From an uncultured Gordonibacter sp. (GTDB lineage Bacteria > Actinomycetota > Coriobacteriia > Coriobacteriales > Eggerthellaceae), in contig CAJFVW010000086.1 in the NCBI GenBank assembly GCA_904420575.1, positions 1 through 34,171 of the forward strand: a stretch of DNA of 34,171 nucleotides, given 5' to 3'. Made by a program: the position numbers and the translations under genes. Under the pieces are notes generated by a model. It ran no database searches, had not been told where the DNA came from, and worked only from the letters and a program-made list of their open reading frames with translations. Below, piece by piece: positions 1-7,504 of the stretch. The stretch's first letter is position 1, and every line of letters begins with the position of its first letter.

Positions 1-1504
1 GCGGGCGTCGGCGGTCTGGCGGCCGCCGTCCGCCTGCAGAACGCCGGATACCAGGTCGCGCTTTACGAAAAGGAGCCGCAGGTCGGCGGCAAGATGAGCC
101 GCATCCGCGAGGAGGGGTTCACGTTCGACGTGGGTCCGACCATCGTCATGATGCCCGAGCTGTATCGCGAGGTCTTCGAGGTCTGCGGACGCGACCCCGA
201 AGACTACGTTCCCATGAGGAAGGTCGAGCCGCTCATGGAGATAGCGTTCGGCCCCGACGAGCGCATGCGGCTGTCGAACGACCTGTCCGACCTGACCGCC
301 GGCTTGGAGGCCGTGAGCGAAGAGGACGCGCAGGGCTACTTCGAGTACCTGGCGCTTCTGTACAAGCGCTTCCGCATCGCCAAAGACCAACTTCCTCGAG
401 CGGTCGTTCCGTTCCCCCTTCGACTTCTACAACCCGAAAAGCCTGGTGGCGGGCGTGCGGTTGCACACGTTGGGCGACGCGTACTCGTCGGTGGCCCGCT
501 ACGTGCACGACGACCGCCTGCGCAAGGCGCTGGCGTTCCAGACGCTCTACATCGGCATCTCGCCCTACGAGGGGCCCTCGCTGTACATGATCATCCCCAT
601 GATCGAGCTGGTGTACGGCGTGTGGTTCATGCAAGGCGGCATGTACGCCATGGCCGAGGCAATGGAGCGGCTGTTCCAGGAGTTGGGCGGGGAGCTGCAC
701 GCGTCGCAGCCGGTGGAGCGGATCGTCGTCGAGGAGGGGCGGGCGTGCGGGGTCGTGGTGGGCGGCCGCATGGTGCCGGCCGACGCCGTGGTGTGCGACG
801 CCGACTTCCCCTACGCCATGAAGGAGCTGGTGGACGACGCGCGCACGCGCGGAAAGTACACTGACGGCAAGATCGACGGCATGGACTACTCGTGTTCGTG
901 CTTCGTGCTGTACTTGGGGCTGGACAAGCGCTATCCGGTGGATTCCGTGCATTCCATCCGGTTCGCGTCCGACTTCGAACGCAACATAGCCGACCTGTTC
1001 GACGACGCCCGCTTTCCGGAAGACCCTTCGTTCTACTGCTATGCGCCCTCGCTCATGGACCCGTCGCTGGCACCGGAAGGTTGCCAGACGCTTTACGTGC
1101 TGGCTCCCGTGCCGCCGCTATCCGCCGACGGAAGCGGGCCTGCCTGGGGCGAAGACGACGTGGCGGCGTATCGTGACCGGGTATTGTCGCTGGTGGAAAG
1201 CGAGACGCCCTATAAGGACGTGCGCGACCACATCGTATGCGAGCGCATCTACACGCCCCTCGACTTCGCCGAGCGGTTCAACGCGTACAACGGCGCCACG
1301 TTCGGATTGCGGCCCACGCTGTTGCAAAGCAACTACTGGCGGCCGCACAACAAGGCCGCGGGATGCGAGCGCCTGTACTTCTGCGGCAGCAGCACGCACC
1401 CCGGCGCCGGCGTGCCCATCGTGCTTTTGAGCGCCAAGCTGGCGGTGCAGGAGCTGATGCGCGACGACCGGGAAGAACGCACGCACGCAGGCGGCGCGCG
1501 ATGA
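1..1504 (+). pseudogene. crtN: 4,4'-diapophytoene/phytoene desaturase (CrtN/CrtI family), 5' cut by window edge and frameshifted
   Basis: FAD-dependent carotenoid desaturase that introduces double bonds into dehydrosqualene or phytoene. The reading begins inside the FAD-binding glycine motif (AGVGGLAAAVRL), so only about ten residues are missing at the left. The first half (frame 1, positions 1 to about 387) carries GFTFDVGPTIVMMP. The second half (frame 2, about 389-1504) carries NFLERSFRSPFDFYNP, FQTLYIGISPYEGPSLY and the family C-terminal motif HPGAGVPIV. From memory the sequence follows Staphylococcus CrtN closely along its length, which favours a C30 product; CrtI is the alternative. Between the halves one extra C near 388 breaks the frame (IAKD|NFLER). 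No other decay is visible. The stop overlaps the crtM start by four bases (ATGA), so this is the first gene of an operon. The break may be a real mutation or a sequence error. Confidence 0.85.
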
Positions 1505-2418
1505 CGGCGCGGGACGGGTTCGCCGAGCGCGCCGACGACTTCGCGTGGTGCGAAGAGGTCATCAGGCGCAACTCGCACAGCTTCTACCGGGCGTTCTCCC
1601 TGCTTCCCGCGCACAAGCGCGCGGGCGTGTACGCGCTGTACGCGTTCTGCCGGTCGGCGGACGACTGCGTGGACCGCGACGCGAGCGAAGCCGGGCTCGC
1701 CGCGTTGCAAGGGGCGCTCGACCGCTTTCTGGCAGGAAGCGTGCCCGACGAGCCGCTGTGGCGCGCCCTGGCCGTGGTGTTCGAGAACTTCGACATGGAT
1801 GCGCAGCCGTTCTACGACCTTCTGGAAGGGCAGCGTCGCGACCTGCGGTTCCGGCAGCCGTCCACCTTGGACGACCTGGAAGAGTACGCCTACTACGTGG
1901 CAGGGTCGGTCGGGCTCATGCTGCTGCCGCTCTTGCACGTGCATGCCCCGCTGCCGCAGCGGCTGCGCGAGGACGCCGTGGCGCTGGGCGTGGCCATGCA
2001 GCTGACCAACATCCTGCGCGACGTGGGGGAGGACTGGTGCTGCCGTCGGGTGTATCTGCCGGCGGGCGTGTTGGAAGAAGCGGGCTATTCGCTGCGCGAG
2101 CTGGCCGAGCATCGGGTGAACGCGCCGTTTCGCGCGGCATGGGAGGCGCTTGCGCGGCGCTCCGAAGAGCTCTACCTTCCCATGCAGCGCGACGTGTGCC
2201 TGCTGGACGAGGACAGCAGGCTTCCCACCCTGTCGTCGCTGTACCTGTACCGCGGGATCCTGGACGAGGTGCGCGCGGCCGGCTACTGCTGCTTCGAGCA
2301 TCGCGCCTCGGTGCCGAAGGAGCGCGCCGTCCGGCTGGTCGCCCAAGCCCGGAAGCAGTTGCAGAATTCCGGGCGCGACGCTGCGCCCGTCCGGGCCTGT
2401 GCGATGCAGGGGAGGTGA
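1501..2418 (+). CDS. crtM: Dehydrosqualene/phytoene synthase (CrtM/CrtB family)
   Basis: Head-to-head prenyl synthase, 305 residues, joining two farnesyl diphosphates (CrtM) or two geranylgeranyl diphosphates (CrtB). Both Mg-diphosphate binding sites are present: DDCVD near residue 57 and NILRDVGED near residue 170. The N-terminal NSHSFYRAFSLLP and the C-terminal ILDEVRAAGY also fit the family. The start ATG overlaps the stop of the desaturase, indicating translational coupling. The paired desaturase is CrtN-like, so C30 (dehydrosqualene) chemistry is inferred; chain length cannot be read from sequence alone. A GGGGAGG ribosome site for the next gene lies in its last codons. Confidence 0.88.
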   Translation: MTARDGFAERADDFAWCEEVIRRNSHSFYRAFSLLPAHKRAGVYALYAFCRSADDCVDRDASEAGLAALQGALDRFLAGSVPDEPLWRALAVVFENFDMDAQPFYDLLEGQRRDLRFRQPSTLDDLEEYAYYVAGSVGLMLLPLLHVHAPLPQRLREDAVALGVAMQLTNILRDVGEDWCCRRVYLPAGVLEEAGYSLRELAEHRVNAPFRAAWEALARRSEELYLPMQRDVCLLDEDSRLPTLSSLYLYRGILDEVRAAGYCCFEHRASVPKERAVRLVAQARKQLQNSGRDAAPVRACAMQGR

Positions 2419-2423
2419 GCGAC

Positions 2424-4181
2424 ATGGGAAACGCTGTGGGTCTGGGCGTGTCGGCCGCGTTCGTGACGGGAGTGCTGGCCCTTTCGGGCCTGCTTTCCCG
2501 TCGCGGGGCGAGCGCCGAGGCCACGCGCAAGCTCGTGCACATCGCCTTGGGCCTGTGGTGGCTGATCGCCTGGGCCTTCTTCACGTCGGCCGTGTGGGCC
2601 GCCGTGCTGCCGGCGGCGTTCGTCGCGGTGAACGCCTTCGCGTGGCGTCGGCAGAAGATGGCGTTCATGGAGCGTACCGGGGCCGAAGAGACGCCGGGCA
2701 CCGTGTACTACGCCGCGTCGCTCACGCTGCTTGCCCTGTTCTCGTTCGGGATCGGCCTGCCGTTCGTGGGCGCGCTCGGCGTGTTCTGCATGGCGTTCGG
2801 CGACGGGTTCGCCGCCGTGGCGGGCAAGCGCTTCGGGAAGCGGCCGCTTGCGCTGGCAGGTAGCGAGAAGACGCTGATGGGAAGCGCCGTCATGTTCTTG
2901 GCGAGCTTCGTGTCGTGCGCGGCGGTACTTGCGTTCGCCGCGCACGGCGCAGGAGCGGCAGGGGCAGGCGCAGGGGACGGCGTGGCTGGCGCCATGGGCG
3001 CTGCGGATGTCGCGGGTGCGGTGGGCGCATGGGGGTCCGCGGGCGCCGTGGGCGTGGCGTGGGTGGCGGCCGCGGCCGCGTTGCTGGCCGCCGTGGCGAC
3101 GGCGCTGGAGGCGGCCTCTCCGGCGGGGCTGGACAACCTGAGCGTTCCTTTGGGCGTGTCGGCGCTGTACGCCGTGCTGTTCCTGCCCGCCTCCTGGTAC
3201 ACGCCGGCGCTGGTGGGCCTGTTGCTTTTCGGCGCGGTCGTGCTCGCGTCGTTCCGCTTGCGGCTGCTTACGGTGCCGGGAGGCCTGGGCGCCGTGGTGG
3301 TGGGGACGCTCGCCTTCGCGTTCGGCGGGTGGCCTCTGTGGCTCCTGCTCATGTGGTTCTTCGGCAGCGCGAACATCGCCGCGAGGTTCATGGCCCGTCG
3401 CGCTGCGCGCCGCAGCGGCGAGGCGAAAGGAGCCTCGGTGGCTTCCCAGGCCTTGAAACCCAAGCGCGAAGAGGGCGAGCCGCGCAAGCTGCGGCAGGTG
3501 CTTGCCAACAGCCTGCCGTTCTTGGCCTGCGCCGCCGCCTTTGCTGCGACGGGCGACCCGTGGCTGTTGGTGGTGTCGGCCGGCGCGCTCGCGGCCTGCA
3601 CGGCCGACACCTGGGCATCCGAAGTGGGCGTGTACAGCAAGGACGACCCGGTCAACATCCTGACGCGCCAGCCGATGCAGCGGGGCCTTTCCGGCGGCGT
3701 GAGCCCGCTCGGGTTGCTCGCCACCGTCGTGGGCTCGGCGGCGACGGCGGCGCTCGCGCTGCTGCTGTTCCGTGCGTTCGCGTCGCCTGCGCCGACGGAG
3801 CCGACGGCATTTTTCCTGATCATGGCCTGCGGCGTCGTCGGGTCGCTCGTTGACAGCGTGTTGGGCGCGCGTCTGCAGGCGAAGTACCGATGCCCCGGGA
3901 TCCCTCTGCTGGTGGAGGCCGTGCCTGCGGGAGAGGCGGCGGTTGCCGGCCCGGGCGCCTTCCCTCCGCCCGTGGGCGTCGTGTCCGAGGTTGCGGCTGC
4001 GGGCGAGGCTGCGCCCGCAGGCGAAGGACGGCCTGCGCAGGGCGTCCAGGACGACGAGGACGTGCGGAGACCGGCCTGCGGATTCTCTCTGGTTTCCGGG
4101 TATGCGTGGGTCACCAACGACGCCGTGAACCTCATGAGCGGCCTGGCCGCGGCCGCCCTGGGGCTGCTGCTCGCACTCTGA
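2424..4181 (+). CDS. Fusion of phytol/dolichol-kinase-type domain (VTE5-like) and DUF92 domain (VTE6/TMEM19-like)
   Basis: Predicted polytopic membrane protein of 585 residues with two domains normally found on separate proteins. The N-terminal half (about residues 1-275) has the CTP-dependent lipid kinase signatures: RKLVH near residue 34, GDGFAAVAGKRFGK near 125 and GSEKTLMGS near 150. The C-terminal half (about 275-585) matches DUF92: NSLPFL, CTADTWASEVG, RGLSGGVSPLG, GSLVDSVLGA and NDAVNLMSG. In plants and cyanobacteria VTE5 makes phytyl phosphate and VTE6 makes phytyl diphosphate, so the fusion could phosphorylate a prenol twice. Ala/Gly-rich inserts sit near residues 173-212 and 495-555. 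The gene starts five bases after the crtM stop with a good GGGGAGG site, so a carotenoid-linked salvage role is inferred. The substrate is unknown. Confidence 0.82.
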   Translation: MGNAVGLGVSAAFVTGVLALSGLLSRRGASAEATRKLVHIALGLWWLIAWAFFTSAVWAAVLPAAFVAVNAFAWRRQKMAFMERTGAEETPGTVYYAASLTLLALFSFGIGLPFVGALGVFCMAFGDGFAAVAGKRFGKRPLALAGSEKTLMGSAVMFLASFVSCAAVLAFAAHGAGAAGAGAGDGVAGAMGAADVAGAVGAWGSAGAVGVAWVAAAAALLAAVATALEAASPAGLDNLSVPLGVSALYAVLFLPASWYTPALVGLLLFGAVVLASFRLRLLTVPGGLGAVVVGTLAFAFGGWPLWLLLMWFFGSANIAARFMARRAARRSGEAKGASVASQALKPKREEGEPRKLRQVLANSLPFLACAAAFAATGDPWLLVVSAGALAACTADTWASEVGVYSKDDPVNILTRQPMQRGLSGGVSPLGLLATVVGSAATAALALLLFRAFASPAPTEPTAFFLIMACGVVGSLVDSVLGARLQAKYRCPGIPLLVEAVPAGEAAVAGPGAFPPPVGVVSEVAAAGEAAPAGEGRPAQGVQDDEDVRRPACGFSLVSGYAWVTNDAVNLMSGLAAAALGLLLAL

Positions 4182-4767
4182 TCCTGAAGAGGCCGTGCTG
4201 GTTGCAATATGCGTACAGCGCACCTGATCCCGCCAAGGGGAACCGTGCTTCGGCTTCCTGTTCGGGATAGAGTTTGCGCAGCCTCACCGTGTCGGTGGTG
4301 ACGAACGCGATGAAGCTCACGTAATGCTGTTTGGTCATGGGATGGTTCGGCAGCCGCACGTACCGGTCGTTGTCGATCTGCTCGACCGTCACGAGATGCA
4401 TCTCGTCCGCCTGGTCGGCGTCTTCGGGCTCTTGGACCGGCAGCGTGATCCCGCAGCAGGAAAACGAGCCTTCGCCGGTGGCGTGGACGACGTTGCCGCA
4501 AACGGGGCACACGTAGAACGCCGTTTTGAGCATGTTGGCCGAACGGTTGCCGTTGACGGCGCAAGCCCCTGAGAGCAGCTCGGCCACCGAGACGCCGAGG
4601 GCCTTCGCCAGCGGCTCGATCAAGGCGATGTCGGGCAGCCCCTTGCCCGTTTCCCATTTCGAGACGGCCTTGTCGGTGACGCCCAGGGTTGCCGCCAGCT
4701 CGCGCTGGGTGCAGCCTTTCTTCTCGCGCAGCGTGCGGATGGTGTTTCCCGTCAGGTAGGTTGCCAT
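4132..4767 (-). CDS. XRE-family HTH regulator fused to desulfoferrodoxin (superoxide reductase) module
   Basis: Protein of 211 residues. Residues 8-65 form an XRE/Cro helix-turn-helix (TQRELAATLGVTDKAVSKWE). Residues 84-109 reproduce a desulforedoxin centre with C87, C90 and adjacent C104-C105. Residues 122-195 match the superoxide-reductase iron site: E122-M-H124, H142-P-M, H148-Y and C188-N-Q-H191-G. These correspond to the four His and one Cys that bind the catalytic iron in Desulfovibrio desulfoferrodoxin, but the catalytic Lys of the EKH motif is Met123. The start at 4767 was chosen over longer versions because GAGGA precedes it and the HTH begins directly. The 3' end overlaps the kinase fusion gene by 50 bases in convergent orientation. 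A sensor of superoxide or oxygen is inferred; enzymatic activity is also possible. Confidence 0.85.
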   Translation of the reverse strand: MATYLTGNTIRTLREKKGCTQRELAATLGVTDKAVSKWETGKGLPDIALIEPLAKALGVSVAELLSGACAVNGNRSANMLKTAFYVCPVCGNVVHATGEGSFSCCGITLPVQEPEDADQADEMHLVTVEQIDNDRYVRLPNHPMTKQHYVSFIAFVTTDTVRLRKLYPEQEAEARFPLAGSGALYAYCNQHGLFRIRVRAAAPGRPRPGRS

Positions 4768-4947
4768 GATGGTCCTCGTGCCCTCTTTCCCTTGCGTGCC
4801 CGAGGTGACGTTCGGCATCTCGGGTGCAGCGGTCGTTTTCCTGCTTGCGATTATGCCCCCGCTTCCCCTTTCGGGCAACCTACGCTCCGTGGAGCCGTCG
4901 TGCCGGCGTCACGCGACCGGCCGTCCAGCCATGGGGCGGGGGTGGTT

Positions 4948-5089
4948 GGTTGGTACGAACCTGTCGGTTCCTGGTTTCCCGTTGTTCGCAGCCGGCCGGG
5001 CGCGGCCGTCCCTCCGTTGGAGCGGCGCGGCTTGGTGGTGCGACCTGTCGGCTCCTGGCGCCCCGTTGCTTGCAACTGGCCGCGCATGG
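4948..5089. repeat. Two diverged direct repeats, period 84
   Basis: Units at about 4948-5005 and 5032-5089 share ACCTGTCGG, a following TCCTGG and CCCGTTG, at roughly three-quarters identity by eye. They look like an old local duplication and match no known element I recognise. Confidence 0.5.
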
Positions 5090-5104
5090 GAACGGCGCGC
5101 TTTG

Positions 5105-5303
5105 ATGGCAAGGCTGACCGTTATGGTCGCTTTTTGGCACGGCTGACCGCTGTGGCGCTGAAAAGACGGGATTCGGGCCGAACGAAAATGTGCGACCTGG
5201 ACTTTTGTTGGCGGCTCGCCGGGTTTTCCCGTTTTGGACCGCTCATGTGGTGCCATAACGGTCATTCTTGCCAAAAAGCTACCACAGCGGTCAGCCGTGC
5301 CAT
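5105..5303. repeat. Imperfect inverted repeat with 53-base arms
   Basis: Arms at 5105-5157 and 5251-5303 are complementary at 43 of 53 positions and are separated by 93 bases. Each arm itself holds two copies of a GGCTGACCG-like core around the shared block GCTTTTTGGCA. The structure could be a miniature mobile repeat or the remains of one; no transposase or target duplication was found. Confidence 0.65.
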
Positions 5304-5334
5304 GTCGCCAACCGGCGGCCAGCCTGTCCGCGCG

Positions 5335-5450
5335 AAGGCTCCGATGGCGGTCATCTGACAGCCTGGCGGTCGGCCGTGCCTGGTGTGGGCTCCGATGGCG
5401 GCCTGCCACGGGCCGTCTTTCCCACCTGAAGGCCCGACGGCGGCCTGCCT
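5335..5450. repeat. Degenerate short tandem units
   Basis: A core close to GGCTCCGATGGCGG recurs at about 5337 and 5387 and in altered form (GGCCCGACGGCGG) at about 5431, spacing 44-50 bases. Similarity outside the core is weak. Confidence 0.4.
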
Positions 5451-5526
5451 CCATCCAGCTTGCTGCGCGACGGCCCATAGGCCGGCCTGCTCCTCACCCG
5501 GCGCGGCCGGCCATGCTGGGAATGGT

Positions 5527-6462
5527 CTACGCTTGTAGGACGCGTTCGCTGGTGAGCGCGATGCGCGCTTCGAGCGCTTCGGGATCCTCCGCGCGCAGCG
5601 CGGCCAGCTCGGCGAGCGTGGCGCGCAGCGGCGTTTCGACGTCGGCCGCATCGTAGCGCGCCGCCGATTCCGGAGGCAGGTCGGTTTCGAGCAGCAGGCG
5701 GTCGGCCGGGATGGCGCGCACGTACGCGCGGCCGCGCTTGGTGGCCGGCATGCGCGGGTTGACGGAGAAGAGAAAGCCCAGTTTGATGGCGCGTTGGAGT
5801 TCGTCGGAGGTTCCGGAGAACCAGTGAAGCACGCAGGCGCACGACTCCGCGCATCCCGTGCGCTCGAGCACGTCCATGACCGCGTCCGCCGACCGCACCG
5901 CATGGAGCGACAGGACCTTGCCGCCGCCCTCGGCGCAGGCGTGGGCCACGCGCTCGAACGCGGCGAGCTGCACGTCGCGGGAGGCGGCATGCGCGGGCGC
6001 GAAGTCGAGGCCCACCTCGCCAACGAAACGCGCGTCTTTGGCTAGCTGTTCGAACTGCGCCACGTCGTCTTCGGTGCAGCGGCCGTCGGCCACCCACCAG
6101 GGGTGCAGGCCCAGGGCCGTGCGCACGTTCGCGCAAGGGGCGAACAATGCCGCCGCGCGAACGTATCCGGCCGGCGTCACGGTCACCGACAGGGCGCCTA
6201 TGCCGCGCTGCGCCAGGCCGGCCGCCAGTTCCCGGGCGTTTTCCGCGAAGTCCAGATGGCAATGCAGGTCGAACAGGCGCAAGGACGGGTCGCGTTCCGA
6301 CACGTTTCCTTCGGCTCGGCCTTCCGCTTCCGAATGCGCATCCTTTTTTCGGCGCGTTTCCGATTGTCGGGGCGCTTCCGGTCGCTGGTGCGCGTCACCC
6401 TCTTGGGACAGGGGGCGCCCGCCTTCCGCCTGGGTATGCCTTTCGTCTTCCGGCCTTGTCAT
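5527..6462 (-). CDS. TatD-family metal-dependent hydrolase/DNase
   Basis: Amidohydrolase-fold nuclease of 311 residues. Metal ligands are visible as DLHCHLDF (H67, H69), VGEVGLDF (Glu), LSLHAVRS (His), LHWFSG (His) and LLETDLPPE (Asp), in the family order. The first 60 residues are a hydrophilic tail rich in Arg, Glu and Gln that ordinary TatD proteins lack, so translation could begin later, for example at a GTG just before SERDPSLRLF. The ATG at 6462 was kept because it overlaps the stop of the upstream tcdA gene by four bases, which suggests coupling. DNase, RNase or D-aminoacyl-tRNA deacylase activity is known in the family; the exact substrate here is unknown. Confidence 0.82.
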   Translation of the reverse strand: MTRPEDERHTQAEGGRPLSQEGDAHQRPEAPRQSETRRKKDAHSEAEGRAEGNVSERDPSLRLFDLHCHLDFAENARELAAGLAQRGIGALSVTVTPAGYVRAAALFAPCANVRTALGLHPWWVADGRCTEDDVAQFEQLAKDARFVGEVGLDFAPAHAASRDVQLAAFERVAHACAEGGGKVLSLHAVRSADAVMDVLERTGCAESCACVLHWFSGTSDELQRAIKLGFLFSVNPRMPATKRGRAYVRAIPADRLLLETDLPPESAARYDAADVETPLRATLAELAALRAEDPEALEARIALTSERVLQA

Positions 6463-7340
6463 GCGCACTCGCCGCCTATGCCGGCCAGCGTGCACAGCAC
6501 GTCGCCGGCGATCATCTGACCCATGATGGGCGGCACGAACGACGCCGTGCCCAGGTTCGACCGTTCGCGGCGCGCGGCGCCAACGCGCATGGCCACGTCC
6601 ACGGGCTGTTCGCACGAGTACAGCACGCGCAAATGCCCGATGCCGCGCTTGCGCGCCTCCTTGCGCATGATGCGGCAGAGCGGGCAGTTCACGGTATCGT
6701 AGACGTCGGCGAACCGGAAGCATTCGGGGCGCAGCTTGTTGGCGGCCCCCATGCTGCTGACCAGCCGGATTCCCCGGCGTTCGGCCTCCTGTGCCAGCGC
6801 CAGCTTCGTGGACACGGTGTCGATGGCGTCCACCACGTAGTCGGCGTCCGCACACAGCTCGTCCAGAAGCGACGGCACGTCGGCGGCAAGGACGAACCGG
6901 TCGTGGGACTCCACCTGAGCCGACGGGTTGATGTCCGCGATCATGGCGCGCATGACGTCGGTCTTCTTGCGTCCCACCGTGCTGAAGAAGGCGATGGCCT
7001 GGCGGTTGATGTTGCTTTCCTGCACGACGTCGTGGTCCACCACCACCAGCCGGCCCACGCCGCCGCGCGCCAGCGCCTCGACGCAGTTCGAGCCCACGCC
7101 GCCCAGCCCCAAAACCACCACGGTGGATGCCGCCACGCGCGCCAGGCCCTCGCGTCCGTAGATGAGTTCCAGCTTGGACGTGGCGCTTTCGGCGGTCGCG
7201 CCGCAGCTCTGGTCCGTGCCTGGGCCCGCGCAGGGGGCGGCTTCGTCCGCCGCGCCCGCACAGGAGGCTTCGCCAGCCGGGCCTTTGCCGGCAGCCGTCG
7301 GGGCCGCATTCTCGCCCAAGGCGTCCTGCGTCCTGTCCAC
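6459..7340 (-). CDS. tcdA: tRNA threonylcarbamoyladenosine dehydratase TcdA (ThiF/E1-like)
   Basis: E1-like ATP-dependent enzyme that cyclises t6A37 of tRNA to ct6A37. Seen in sequence: nucleotide loop GLGGVG (residues 78-83), VVVDHDVVQESNINRQ, GRKKTDVM, the Asp-rich strand YVVDAIDTVSTK and a Cys pair motif CPLCRIMR. The conserved domain starts near residue 57 (LELIYGREGL); the first 55 residues are Ala/Gly-rich and poorly conserved. The GTG at 7340 is preferred because AAGGAAG lies eight bases upstream; an ATG at 7376 in the same frame has no such site. It forms a two-gene operon with the downstream tatD-like gene and is divergent from lhr. Confidence 0.85.
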   Translation of the reverse strand: MDRTQDALGENAAPTAAGKGPAGEASCAGAADEAAPCAGPGTDQSCGATAESATSKLELIYGREGLARVAASTVVVLGLGGVGSNCVEALARGGVGRLVVVDHDVVQESNINRQAIAFFSTVGRKKTDVMRAMIADINPSAQVESHDRFVLAADVPSLLDELCADADYVVDAIDTVSTKLALAQEAERRGIRLVSSMGAANKLRPECFRFADVYDTVNCPLCRIMRKEARKRGIGHLRVLYSCEQPVDVAMRVGAARRERSNLGTASFVPPIMGQMIAGDVLCTLAGIGGECA

Positions 7341-7416
7341 GTTCGTTTCTTCCTTGGTGCCCACGTGCGCTCCCATCGCATCGCACTGCCTGCCGGCCGT
7401 TTACCGCATGGCTCCA

Positions 7417-7432
7417 TGGTAGCATTATGGCA
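7417..7432. repeat. Third copy of the intergenic repeat core
   Basis: TGGTAGCATTATGGCA matches the core of the right arm of the 5105-5303 inverted repeat (TGGTAGCTTTTTGGCA, on the minus strand at 5269-5284) at 14 of 16 positions. It is followed by a GCAGGCGGCCATCGG block like those in the 5335-5450 units. It lies in the 164-base gap between the divergent tcdA and lhr genes, where their promoters must be. Confidence 0.45.
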
Positions 7433-7504
7433 GGCGGCCATCGGGGGCAACATGGTAAGATGGCCTCGTTGCGCGGGCGCTACGGAAAGGATGCGAGGAC
7501 GGCC

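Larger units (their letters stand above)
4768..5526. other. Long gene-free region with degenerate repeats
   Basis: About 760 bases lie between the 5' end of the HTH-desulfoferrodoxin gene and the 3' end of the tatD-like gene. Several open frames exist on both strands, but none has a ribosome site, a recognisable domain or normal amino-acid composition. The region contains a pair of direct repeats (4948-5089), a 53-base inverted repeat (5105-5303) and short degenerate tandem units (about 5335-5450). The promoter of the HTH gene should lie at its left end; no clear -35/-10 pair was identified. Confidence 0.6.

Noticed and set aside
385-400. Programmed +1 frameshift in the carotenoid desaturase
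   Set aside because: No stop codon, slippery run or stimulatory structure of a known recoding type was seen at the shift point; mutation or sequence error is simpler.
4792-5478. Protein genes in the 4768-5526 region (frames of 86-189 codons on both strands)
   Set aside because: Overlapping frames on both strands, no ribosome sites, no domains, and composition typical of GC-rich noncoding repeats.
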